Of a stretch of DNA of 31,201 nt, positions 20,396-27,165 are shown piece by piece. The position numbers were made by a program, and so were the translations under genes. This DNA comes from Verrucomicrobiota bacterium (lineage in GTDB: Bacteria; Verrucomicrobiota; Verrucomicrobiia; Verrucomicrobiales; Verrucomicrobiaceae): contig VFKY01000092.1 of NCBI GenBank assembly GCA_009885275.1, positions 1 through 31,201 on the forward strand. The letters run 5' to 3'. The stretch's first letter is position 1; each line of letters starts with the position of its first letter. Under the pieces are notes generated by a model. That model was not told the origin of the DNA. It ran no database searches and saw nothing but the letters and a program-made list of their open reading frames with translations.

Positions 20396-21850
20396 ATGAA
20401 ACATCTCATTTTCTTCATCTCACTCTTCACATCCATCGCCAGCGCTTTCGCAGCTGATCCAAAAGAGTCTGACTACTATTCGATCCAACCCTTTTCATTC
20501 CCCAAGGACATGGTGGTAGAAATTGGTTCCATTGAGCTTCTTCCCAATCAACGCATCGCTGTCGGCACTCGTCGCGGCGATATTTACATCGTGGAAGGCG
20601 CCTTCGAAAAAGATACCAGCGCGGTGAAATACAAACTCTACGCCTCAGGTCTTCACGAAATTCTCGGACTGGCATGGAAGGATGGCTGGCTTTATGTCAC
20701 GCAACGCCCAGAAGTCTCCCGACTCAAGGACAATGACGGCGATGATCGCGCTGACATCTTTGAAACCGTGAATGCCGACTGGAACATCCTCGGTGACTAT
20801 CACGAATATGCCTTCGGTTCCCGTTTTGATAAAGAAGGCAACCTCTGGGTGGCCCTTTGCCTCACCGGCTCCTTCAATTCCAATGCCCCTTATCGCGGCT
20901 GGTGTGTCCGCATCACCCCTGATGGAAAAATGCTCCCCACCGCCGCCGGCTTGCGCTCTCCCGGCGGTATCGGATTCAGTCCCGAAGGTGAAACTTACTA
21001 CACTGATAACCAAGGCGTCTGGAACGGGTCCAGCATGTTTAAGCGTCTCGTTCCCGGCTCGTTTCAGGGACATTCTGATGCCTTGAAATGGTGGGACAAA
21101 AATGTGCTTGGTGAACCCCCGCTCGCCAGTGTCAGCGGCACTCGTATTGATCAGGAGCGCGCCCGCAATCCTAAGTATGTGCCTCCAGCAGTGGTCCTGC
21201 CTCACGGCAAAGTTGGCAACTCACCCACCGCATGGGATTGGGATGCCAATGGCAAGTTCGGCCCCTTCGTGAATCAGCTTTTCGTCGCTGATCAAACATT
21301 CTCTGTCATCAACCGGATGACTCTGGAAAAGGTCAATGATGTGCAGCAAGGCGCCGTGTTCCCCTTCCTCAAAGGACTTCAATCCGGCCCTATTGGCGTG
21401 CGTATGTCTCCTGATGGCAAACTCTTTGTCGGGGGTTCTGATCGCGGTTGGGGTGCCCGTGGTGGAAAGCCCTTCGATCTCGAACGCATCGAGTGGACCG
21501 GCAAGATGCCGTTTGAAATGCTCGACATCCACGCCAAACCCGATGGATTTGAAATCAAGTTCACCCAACCCGTGGACAAGGCGAGCGCAGGCGATGTGAA
21601 CTCCTATAAGACGAGAGCCTGGACTTACATCTGGCAGGAAAGCTACGGCAGCCCAGAGGTGGATGAAGTTCTGCCGAAGGTCGAATCCGCTACTGTCTCC
21701 GAGGACGGACTTACCGTGCGACTCAAGGTCAGCCCCCTCACCAAGGGGCATGTCCACCAGATTGATGTGCCCGGTGTGAAATCAAAGGATGGACTCTCCG
21801 TGCTCCATCCCGTCGTTTACTACACGCTCAACGAGATCCCGAAAAAGTAA
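20396..21850 (+). CDS. Secreted beta-propeller, sorbosone-dehydrogenase-like
   Basis: The product is a 484-residue exported protein with signal peptide HLIFFISLFTSIASAFA (cleavage near residue 19). The start at 20396 is chosen because the 29 codons upstream in frame lack signal-peptide character. The body has the repeat pattern of six-bladed soluble glucose/sorbosone dehydrogenase-type propellers: LPNQRIAVGTRRGDIYIVEG, HEILGLAWKDGWLYVTQRPE, LKDNDGDDRADIFE, SPGGIGFSPEGETYYTDNQG. The C-terminal Ig-like part (DLERIEWTGKMPFEML ... SYGSPEVDEV) is a conserved end of the family in PVC bacteria. There is no CxxCH haem motif. It is probably co-transcribed with the cupredoxin protein 40 nt upstream, which could take up its electrons. 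Substrate and cofactor are unknown. Confidence 0.83.
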   Translation: MKHLIFFISLFTSIASAFAADPKESDYYSIQPFSFPKDMVVEIGSIELLPNQRIAVGTRRGDIYIVEGAFEKDTSAVKYKLYASGLHEILGLAWKDGWLYVTQRPEVSRLKDNDGDDRADIFETVNADWNILGDYHEYAFGSRFDKEGNLWVALCLTGSFNSNAPYRGWCVRITPDGKMLPTAAGLRSPGGIGFSPEGETYYTDNQGVWNGSSMFKRLVPGSFQGHSDALKWWDKNVLGEPPLASVSGTRIDQERARNPKYVPPAVVLPHGKVGNSPTAWDWDANGKFGPFVNQLFVADQTFSVINRMTLEKVNDVQQGAVFPFLKGLQSGPIGVRMSPDGKLFVGGSDRGWGARGGKPFDLERIEWTGKMPFEMLDIHAKPDGFEIKFTQPVDKASAGDVNSYKTRAWTYIWQESYGSPEVDEVLPKVESATVSEDGLTVRLKVSPLTKGHVHQIDVPGVKSKDGLSVLHPVVYYTLNEIPKK

Positions 21851-21888
21851 GGAACGCGCTGACCGCTTCACTGAAACTCCAAGGGAGC

Positions 21889-21906
21889 GCGGACACTCCT
21901 GTCCGC
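21889..21906. repeat. Hairpin intergenic repeat (REP-like)
   Basis: GCGGACA-CTCC-TGTCCGC forms a perfect 7-bp stem 38 nt after the propeller gene stop. This core resembles a short palindrome that I recall being dispersed between genes in Verrucomicrobia and Planctomycetes. Only one copy is in the window, so its repeated nature is not shown here. Confidence 0.5.
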
Positions 21907-21926
21907 TTTATTCATCATCTCAGTTT

Positions 21927-21957
21927 CACGCGGAGGCGCGGAGCGCGCGGAGACCGA
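21927..21957. repeat. GC-rich short-period repeat
   Basis: A run built on iterated gcgcgga/cgcggag units directly follows the hairpin repeat and leads into the truncated HNH gene. Similar 'cgcggag' runs are, from memory, common intergenic repeats in this phylum. It marks the likely junction where the 5' end of the HNH gene was lost. Confidence 0.4.
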
Positions 21958-21980
21958 GCGAATTCCAAACTTCACAAGGT

Positions 21981-22559
21981 TCAAGTAAACTTGATCGTGC
22001 GATATGGAGCGAATTTCATGAGAACCTCAATGAGGGCGCACCGGAAAGTGAGGAAGCATTGAGAAAGCTCTTTGGAGCAGACGAGCATAACGATCTGGAG
22101 GTGTCGCCTAAAGATGGCATTAAAGTTATCAAACTTCCGCCGACAGGCCCGACTGACACGTTGGCGACTGTTAAACTTCGGCGCGGACAACAATATTTCC
22201 GAGAAGCTGTCATCAACAATAGCGGTGGGTGCTGCGTAGTGAGCCGCCTGTCTATACGTGAGCTGCTCGTGGCTTCGCACATTTTGCCTTGGGGTAAGCA
22301 TCCAAAATACCGACTTGATGTTCGCAATGGTCTTTGCCTTTCACGTTTACATGATGCTGCTTTTGATCGCGGTCTGATTACTTTTGATGATCAACTTCGA
22401 ATGCTTCTTTCACCGCAACTCAAGTCTGAGATTTCGCAACGAAGCGTTGCCGAGAACTTTGGTATGTATTCGGGAGAACCATTGCATTTTCCGGACGACG
22501 CGGCACTTCCAGATACAGAGTTTATTAAGCTCCATCGTTCAACAATTTTTCGTAAATAG
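21981..22559 (+). pseudogene. HNH endonuclease, 5'-truncated remnant
   Basis: About 192 codons match the C-terminal two-thirds of HNH_2-type restriction-like endonucleases: SSKLDRAIWSEFHENL at the start, LRRGQQYFREAVINN, VASHILPWGKHPKYRLDVRN and the HNH core LCLSRLHDAAFDRGLITFDD. The nuclease core looks intact. The part upstream is replaced by repeat DNA, and no in-frame ATG, GTG or TTG occurs near the point where homology begins. A frame open back to 21789 exists but overlaps the propeller gene and translates repeats. I infer that the N-terminal domain (about 80 residues) was lost by a rearrangement at the repeats. A product from an internal TTG near 22160 cannot be excluded. Confidence 0.6.
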
Positions 22560-22623
22560 GACGGCTACCCAGTGCGATGCTTTACAAATCATGTTCAAAG
22601 CCGACGCTACGACCATCGCAGCA

Positions 22624-22986
22624 TCAAGCAGGGAGCTCTCGAAGCAGAACTTCCGCCGGGATTCCGAGCCCGCGATGCAGCGAGCGGATCATGCCTAGAC
22701 TCAGCGGCCGCTTGTGATTGAGAACTTCCGAAACTCGATTTTTTCCTGGAAAAAATCTCTCCAGATCCTTTTGCCGGAGACCTTCCTGCTCCATGCGAAA
22801 TTTGATTGCTTCCACGGGATCCGGGAGGTCGATCTGAAAGTGTTCCTTCTCATAGCTCTCCACAAGCAGTGACCACAACTCCAACTCCGCTTCTCTGGTG
22901 GACCCGGACTTCGCATCCATCAGTGTCTCCACCCGGACTAAAGCCTCAGCGTAATCTTCCTCAGTCTTGATGATCTTCGGTTTCAT
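22624..22986 (-). CDS. higA: Antitoxin HigA (helix-turn-helix)
   Basis: The 120-residue protein matches HigA: an N-terminal toxin-binding part (IIKTEEDYAEALVRVETLMD) and a C-terminal HTH_XRE-type DNA-binding domain (EAIKFRMEQEGLRQKDLERF, then RVSEVLNHKRPLSLGMIRSL). It neutralises HigB and should repress the operon. The ATG at 22986 lies 9 nt after the higB stop; an in-frame TTG at 22998 would overlap the stop. The toxin gene comes first, the usual order for hig loci. The 27-nt palindrome upstream of higB is the likely binding site. The last codons are converged on by the HNH remnant. Confidence 0.92.
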   Translation of the reverse strand: MKPKIIKTEEDYAEALVRVETLMDAKSGSTREAELELWSLLVESYEKEHFQIDLPDPVEAIKFRMEQEGLRQKDLERFFPGKNRVSEVLNHKRPLSLGMIRSLHRGLGIPAEVLLRELPA

Positions 22987-22994
22987 GGCAGGGT

Positions 22995-23288
22995 TCAAAT
23001 AGAGGTGGCATCAATCTTGTCATATTCCGCATGCGTGCCTACAAAGCGGATAAAAACAATGCTGGTATTATAGTGGATTTTCACGATGAGGCGGTAATTG
23101 TTTCCCTTGATATTGAAAACCACACGATTGCCGGGGAGGATGTCAGCGGAGGGGTAGCGTTGTTTGATATCCTGAGGTTCCTGCCAGTGAGCCGCCTCCG
23201 TTTCATGAAACCATGATTCCAGTTGAGACTTGCTGTCGGTGTGGTGCTCATAGAAGTCGCGGAGTGTCTTGCGGGCGATGACTCTCAT
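22995..23288 (-). CDS. higB: mRNA interferase toxin HigB
   Basis: HigB is a RelE-superfamily ribosome-dependent mRNA endonuclease that blocks growth when HigA is lost. The 97-residue protein carries the expected segments: MRVIARKTLRDFYEHH, the tryptophan-containing helix WFHETEAAHWQEPQDIKQRY, the central VVFNIKGNNYRLIVKIHY and the C-terminal VGTHAEYDKID. Length and order are normal, with no sign of decay. A promoter-like pair (minus strand TTGATT 23315-23320, CATATT 23293-23298) would start transcription almost at the ATG. A perfect palindrome sits immediately upstream of that -35 box. No Shine-Dalgarno sequence is present. Confidence 0.93.
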   Translation of the reverse strand: MRVIARKTLRDFYEHHTDSKSQLESWFHETEAAHWQEPQDIKQRYPSADILPGNRVVFNIKGNNYRLIVKIHYNTSIVFIRFVGTHAEYDKIDATSI

Positions 23289-23322
23289 GGTGAATATGAA
23301 ATGCGAGGAGAAAAAATCAAGC

Positions 23323-23349
23323 CATAAGTTCCCATGATGGGAACTTATG
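23323..23349. promoter_or_regulatory. Perfect 27-nt palindrome, probable HigA operator
   Basis: CATAAGTTCCCAT-G-ATGGGAACTTATG is a perfect inverted repeat with 13-bp arms and a single central base, 35 nt upstream of the higB start. It touches the region of the putative -35 box, as expected for an autorepressed toxin-antitoxin promoter. No T-run follows it on the higB strand directly, so a terminator role is less likely. Confidence 0.65.
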
Positions 23350-23556
23350 TGTAGATTTGAGACGATCTAAGGGTTGAGTGCTGCTGGATGAACTGAGCAC
23401 TAATAAATATATAAATTTATCCAACAGATGCACAAAAGCCAAGGGAATCACTGCCTTATTTTAAGGCTCACTGCATAATTGCTCTCCACTTTCCCCCTAA
23501 CTGATGCCTTTCTCAAAACACATACCCAAATTCCCCCCGTCCCCAATTAAGCAAGA

Positions 23557-23584
23557 TTGCCAGAATATTTTGATTTCGTATCAT
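23557..23584 (+). promoter_or_regulatory. sigma70-type promoter of the ECF sigma gene
   Basis: TTGCCA (23557-23562) and TATCAT (23579-23584) each match the consensus at 5 of 6 positions with a 16-nt spacer. Transcription would begin near 23591 and give a leader of about 98-113 nt before the sigma gene. The gene therefore looks controlled by the housekeeping sigma factor at least in part. Confidence 0.55.
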
Positions 23585-23590
23585 CCGATG

Positions 23591-23688
23591 ATCTGATACA
23601 AAATCCTCATACGGGTCTGGTGACCCGGAGTTCTCTCGCTAAATACGGCGAAAACATCTAATAGAATCCCCTGCCCTACGTTTCATCT
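23591..23688 (+). promoter_or_regulatory. Possible structured 5' leader of the ECF sigma gene
   Basis: Between the putative start of transcription and the first codon, a 6-bp stem with a TGGT loop (CGGGTC/GACCCG, 23612-23627) is followed by a smaller stem (TCGC/GCGA, about 23636-23651). A further pairing (GTATCA/TGATAC, 23578-23583 with 23594-23599) overlaps the promoter. No known riboswitch class was recognised. Confidence 0.35.
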
Positions 23689-24240
23689 GTGAGCAATGCC
23701 TACATGCCTCCACAGACTAATAATCCAGCCGGCGGGTTGGTGCGGGAAGCCCTCGCCCAATTCGAAAGCAGCCTCATCGCTTATGCGTGCGGCATTCTCT
23801 CTGGTGATGAAGGTCGTGCCCGTGATGTGGTCCAAGACACTTTCCTCAAGCTTTACCTCGCCGATCAGGACAAGGTACGCGAAAACCTCAAGGCTTGGCT
23901 CTATGCTGTCTGCCGAAATCGAGCACTGGACGTACTCCGCAAAGAGCATCGCATGGTCTTTACGGACGATAGTACAAAACTTGACTGGCTCGATGAATGG
24001 CACCCTGATCCCAGTGATGACGCCAGTAAGGAAGAAATGCTCGAACACGTCTGGAGTGCCATGGAGCAGCTTCCCGAAAACCAATCCGAAGTTATCCGGC
24101 TCAAATTTCAACACGGCCTCAGTTACAAGGAAGTCAGCACCATCACCGGACTTAGCGTCACGAATGTCGGCTTCTTGCTCCACACCGGCCTTAAACGATT
24201 ACGCAAACTGATGAATCACTCCTACATCAACGCCAAGTAA
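23689..24240 (+). CDS. ECF-type RNA polymerase sigma factor
   Basis: The 183-residue protein has sigma region 2 at about residues 24-90 (DEGRARDVVQDTFLKLYLAD, then NLKAWLYAVCRNRALDVLRK) and region 4 at about 122-175 (LPENQSEVIRLKFQHGLSYK, then TGLSVTNVGFLLHTGLKRLR), with an acidic linker between. It directs polymerase to promoters that I cannot identify here. The start may be GTG at 23689 or ATG at 23704; neither has a Shine-Dalgarno sequence. The next gene, 88 nt downstream, encodes a one-pass membrane protein with an anti-sigma-like N-terminus, so the two probably form a sigma/anti-sigma signalling pair. Confidence 0.92.
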   Translation: MSNAYMPPQTNNPAGGLVREALAQFESSLIAYACGILSGDEGRARDVVQDTFLKLYLADQDKVRENLKAWLYAVCRNRALDVLRKEHRMVFTDDSTKLDWLDEWHPDPSDDASKEEMLEHVWSAMEQLPENQSEVIRLKFQHGLSYKEVSTITGLSVTNVGFLLHTGLKRLRKLMNHSYINAK

Positions 24241-24328
24241 ACATTCTGTAATTCTTAATCTCTTTTGCACGTATTTTGCTCATACCACTTTATATCTTAC
24301 GTTTCTTAACCGTCCGCCTGACATCGCC

Positions 24329-25759
24329 ATGAACCCACACGACACCGCAAACATCACCGCCTACGCTCTCGGTGAACTTAATCCTGATGAAGCCGCAAAA
24401 GTGCGTCAACTGATGGCCAAGTCTCCTGAGGCACGAGCCGAGTATGATAGCATACAACAGACGGTATCCGTTTTAAAGAAAGCGCCAGCGTTCCCTAAAC
24501 GCAGCCTGACTCCTCGTCAGCGCGAAACAGTCTTAGCTATGGGGCAACCGGTCGGTCGCAATTCCAAGATCATTCCTTTTTCCAATGCTCCCGTTGCCTT
24601 CAAATCGAACCATCCTTTCTGGCAGATCACAAAAATCGCCGCTGCAATCGCGGTTACTTCTGGTGCATTCTACATTGGGCAAAGATCAGCAACACGCAAT
24701 GCTGTCGTCGCATTGACTGAGATGCCTGAAATTAAGCCTGAGGTTGTAACCAACCATACTCAGCAAAATCCAATCTCTCCTCCAAGTATGGAGTCGACTC
24801 GGACGATGCAGAACCTGATCACTCAAGAGCAACCACTGGTGATCGTTCCCAACACCCCCGTCACCACTTCTGTCGTAGCTCAAACCACCCCTGAAGTTCA
24901 ACCTGCAATCGCTACGACAACCGACATCAACAAGCCTACGCTTGCTGATAAGCCGACGACACTCTTCACCGCCGTATTGTCTTCGAACGTTCCCGGTGCA
25001 CCAGCTTCACTGAAGGCATTCACCACTACAGCTACCGCGCAGGAAGCTTTGATCGGACTTCAACCAAAGATGATTCGCCCTGAGCCTGTTGTTTTTGCCG
25101 GAGTTGTTCTATCGTCTCCGTCTCCATTAAAAACCAAGCCTGCCACAGATACGGCACCGCGCAAACCTGAAGCCCAACCCGCTTTGATCATTCATTCGTG
25201 GAAAGCTGAAATTGCATCCTGCCCATGGGATACCAATCGCCGCCTGATGCGTTTTGTCGCCCAGATCCCTGTCGATCAAGCCGCAGTAGAATCCAATGAA
25301 ACCGCTTACAACCTCAGTTTGAAATTCGATCCTGCCATGGTTCAAGGCTATCGTCTCGTCACTGAAAAACACATGCAAGCCTCCAAGGGAAGCAATCAAG
25401 CCACACGCTTTGCCTGGTATGAAATCATCCCGACAAAGGCTTTCAACGCCGCCGCGAATAAACCAGTCACACTCGGCACCATCGATATTGTCCAACCTCG
25501 TGGTTCAAACTTCCCAAGCTCTGGGCCACTCAAACTGGTAGACCGTGGTCAAGGATGGAATGATGCTCGTGAAGATTTTGTCTTCGAAACAGCGATGGTC
25601 GGCTTCAGCATTCTCCTTCAAGGCAGTGAAAACATTGGTAGCTTGAACCACAAAATGGTGCTCGACCTCGCTGAAAAAACCAAGGGTGAAGACGCTAATG
25701 GCGAACGCACCAAGTTTATTCAAGTCGTAAAACAAGCCCGTCAGGTCATTGGATTGTAA
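24329..25759 (+). CDS. Anti-sigma-like membrane protein, YfbK C-terminal module
   Basis: Residues 1-60 look like an anti-sigma N-terminus (ITAYALGELNPDEAAKVRQL, then SPEARAEYDSI); the Cys/His zinc motif is absent. A single transmembrane helix spans about 101-118 (TKIAAAIAVTSGAFYI). A Pro/Thr-rich linker runs to about 285. Residues 288-476 match the YfbK/VWA-protein C-terminal region (DUF3520 type): YNLSLKFDPAMVQGYRLVTE, RFAWYEIIPT, DFVFETAMVGFSILLQGSEN and KFIQVVKQARQVIGL. The short strand that normally precedes the VWA domain (IASCPWDTNRRLMRF) is present, but the VWA domain with its MIDAS motif is missing. The protein is 476 residues. It lies 88 nt after the ECF sigma gene. A role in holding and releasing the sigma factor is inferred. 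Confidence 0.78.
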   Translation: MNPHDTANITAYALGELNPDEAAKVRQLMAKSPEARAEYDSIQQTVSVLKKAPAFPKRSLTPRQRETVLAMGQPVGRNSKIIPFSNAPVAFKSNHPFWQITKIAAAIAVTSGAFYIGQRSATRNAVVALTEMPEIKPEVVTNHTQQNPISPPSMESTRTMQNLITQEQPLVIVPNTPVTTSVVAQTTPEVQPAIATTTDINKPTLADKPTTLFTAVLSSNVPGAPASLKAFTTTATAQEALIGLQPKMIRPEPVVFAGVVLSSPSPLKTKPATDTAPRKPEAQPALIIHSWKAEIASCPWDTNRRLMRFVAQIPVDQAAVESNETAYNLSLKFDPAMVQGYRLVTEKHMQASKGSNQATRFAWYEIIPTKAFNAAANKPVTLGTIDIVQPRGSNFPSSGPLKLVDRGQGWNDAREDFVFETAMVGFSILLQGSENIGSLNHKMVLDLAEKTKGEDANGERTKFIQVVKQARQVIGL

Positions 25760-25767
25760 GGCCTTTT

Positions 25768-25830
25768 TTGTAGGGCGAGCGCTCCGCTCGCCTTATTCAA
25801 TAAATAGCGGGCGGAGCGCCCACCCTACAA
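25768..25830. repeat. Large imperfect inverted repeat (REP/BIME-like)
   Basis: Two 24-nt arms (25768-25791 and 25807-25830) are inverted copies with three mismatches around a 15-nt spacer. Each arm also folds on itself (left arm GGCGAGCG-CTC-CGCTCGCC), so a cruciform or a double hairpin can form. It fills the gap between two convergent genes and could block read-through both ways, although no T-run follows on either strand. Confidence 0.75.
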
Positions 25831-25837
25831 TATCGTT

Positions 25838-27160
25838 TTACAAAGGACTACTCACTTCGTTGCGATACGCCTCAGCCAACAAGGTCACCGGCTGACTGAC
25901 CTTATGGCATGAGGATTCTGGTTTGCTGAGCAGTCCGTTTACGAGCTGCATGTGACAACCAGGATTAGATGTCACCACGGTTTCAGCACTTGTTGAATCA
26001 ATGTGTTCTACCTTTCTCTTTAGGAGCTTTGCCGATTGCTCGGGCTGCGTGATATTATAAATACCCGCGCTACCACAACACCAATTGCTTTCTGGCAGCT
26101 CCGTTACTTTCAGTCCGGGAATGGATGATAAAATGGATCGTGGTTGACTGGTGATTTTTTGACCATGGCATAAATGACATGACTCATGATACGTCGCCGA
26201 GACCGTTCCGCATCCGGATGTCGGTTTACGAAAGCCAATTTCCACCAGCCACTCATGAATGTCCTTCACCTTGGCGTCCCATTGCGCAGCACGCCCAGCA
26301 TATACGGCATCATCCTGCAACAAGTGTCCATAGTGTTTCAAATGAGAACCACAACCACCCGCATTCGTGATGATGGCATCAAGAGATCCAACATCAAACA
26401 TATCTAACTGACGACGTGCCAACTCTCTAGCCAAATGCGGCGCGCCATTGTGTCCATGCAGTGAACCACAGCAATACTGGACGGAGGGAGTGACCACTTC
26501 ACAGCCATTAGCCAGCAGGACATCCACTGTATCACGATTGATATTTGAAAAAACAAGATCCTGAACGCAGCCTGTAAGCAATGCGACACGATATTTTTTT
26601 GATCCAGTCGGACTCTCAATTTCGTCAATCAATTCATTTGAAAATGATCTCGCCATTTGCGGCGTTTGTGGTTCCAGATCGCGTAACTTTTTCGGAAGAA
26701 TCATGGTCAACTTCAGTTTTCTGACCATGTGTTCAAGACCCATTTGCTGATACCAACGCAACACCATTCCTAGGCTTCGCAACAATCGAGGACGCATGAA
26801 CAGAACTTCCAGCGTCAACCAACGCCAAAAATCTCGCATACCATGTCCCTGAACCTCACTACTCTCAGCGTCTGCCCGTGCACTCTCGAAAAGCTCAACA
26901 TAGTCAACCCCTGCCGGACAAGCGGTGACGCAGGCGAGGCAACCGAGACAGTAATACATTTCGTCCGCAAAAGAAGCACTCAATTCCATCTCATCGTCAG
27001 CGATGGCTCGCATCAGGGAAATACGACCGCGCGGACTATTGCGTTCACGCTTGGTCTCCATATAGGTCGGACACGTCGGAAGACACATCCCACAATGCAT
27101 GCATTGCTGAAGGATCGAGTAATCCAATTTTTTGAGTAGCATGTTTTTATTGGCCGCCAT
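25838..27160 (-). CDS. glcF: Glycolate/lactate oxidase iron-sulfur subunit
   Basis: GlcF passes electrons from a flavin oxidase subunit to the quinone pool. The 440-residue protein has two 4Fe-4S sites at its N-terminus: Cys20, 23, 26 and 30 (CMHCGMCLPTCP) and Cys71, 74, 77 and 81 (CLGCLACVTACP). Two CCG-type cysteine-rich domains follow (TGCVQDLVFSNINRDTV ... QYCCGSLHGHNG and YHESCHLCHGQK ... WCCGSAGIYNI). The ATG at 27160 lies 5 nt after the glcD stop; an earlier TTG would overlap it. It is the last gene of the unit. No glcE is present, so the enzyme is a GlcDF-type pair; D-lactate as substrate cannot be ruled out. Confidence 0.93.
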   Translation of the reverse strand: MAANKNMLLKKLDYSILQQCMHCGMCLPTCPTYMETKRERNSPRGRISLMRAIADDEMELSASFADEMYYCLGCLACVTACPAGVDYVELFESARADAESSEVQGHGMRDFWRWLTLEVLFMRPRLLRSLGMVLRWYQQMGLEHMVRKLKLTMILPKKLRDLEPQTPQMARSFSNELIDEIESPTGSKKYRVALLTGCVQDLVFSNINRDTVDVLLANGCEVVTPSVQYCCGSLHGHNGAPHLARELARRQLDMFDVGSLDAIITNAGGCGSHLKHYGHLLQDDAVYAGRAAQWDAKVKDIHEWLVEIGFRKPTSGCGTVSATYHESCHLCHGQKITSQPRSILSSIPGLKVTELPESNWCCGSAGIYNITQPEQSAKLLKRKVEHIDSTSAETVVTSNPGCHMQLVNGLLSKPESSCHKVSQPVTLLAEAYRNEVSSPL

Positions 27161-27165
27161 GAGAA

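Larger units (their letters stand above)
23289..23688. other. Divergent intergenic region higB / ECF sigma gene
   Basis: This 400-nt stretch has no gene that I can support. From the higB side it holds the promoter-like boxes, the 27-nt palindrome (23323-23349), a 6-bp inverted repeat at 23377-23401 and an AT-rich block near 23402-23420. From the sigma side it holds a good promoter (23557-23584) and a leader with a GC-rich hairpin. The middle (about 23420-23550) is pyrimidine-rich and featureless to me. Confidence 0.55.

Noticed and set aside
20645..21205. 186-codon minus-strand frame opposite the propeller gene
   Set aside because: It mirrors the codon pattern of the plus-strand gene, which has a signal peptide and family motifs. 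No independent support.
21789..21980. 5' extension of the HNH frame, overlapping the propeller gene
   Set aside because: Its translation comes from the end of the propeller gene in another frame and from repeat sequence (RERGHSCPL, FHAEARSARR), not from an endonuclease domain.
23683..24183. 166-codon minus-strand frame opposite the ECF sigma gene
   Set aside because: The plus-strand frame carries clear sigma regions 2 and 4; the opposite frame has no recognisable domain.
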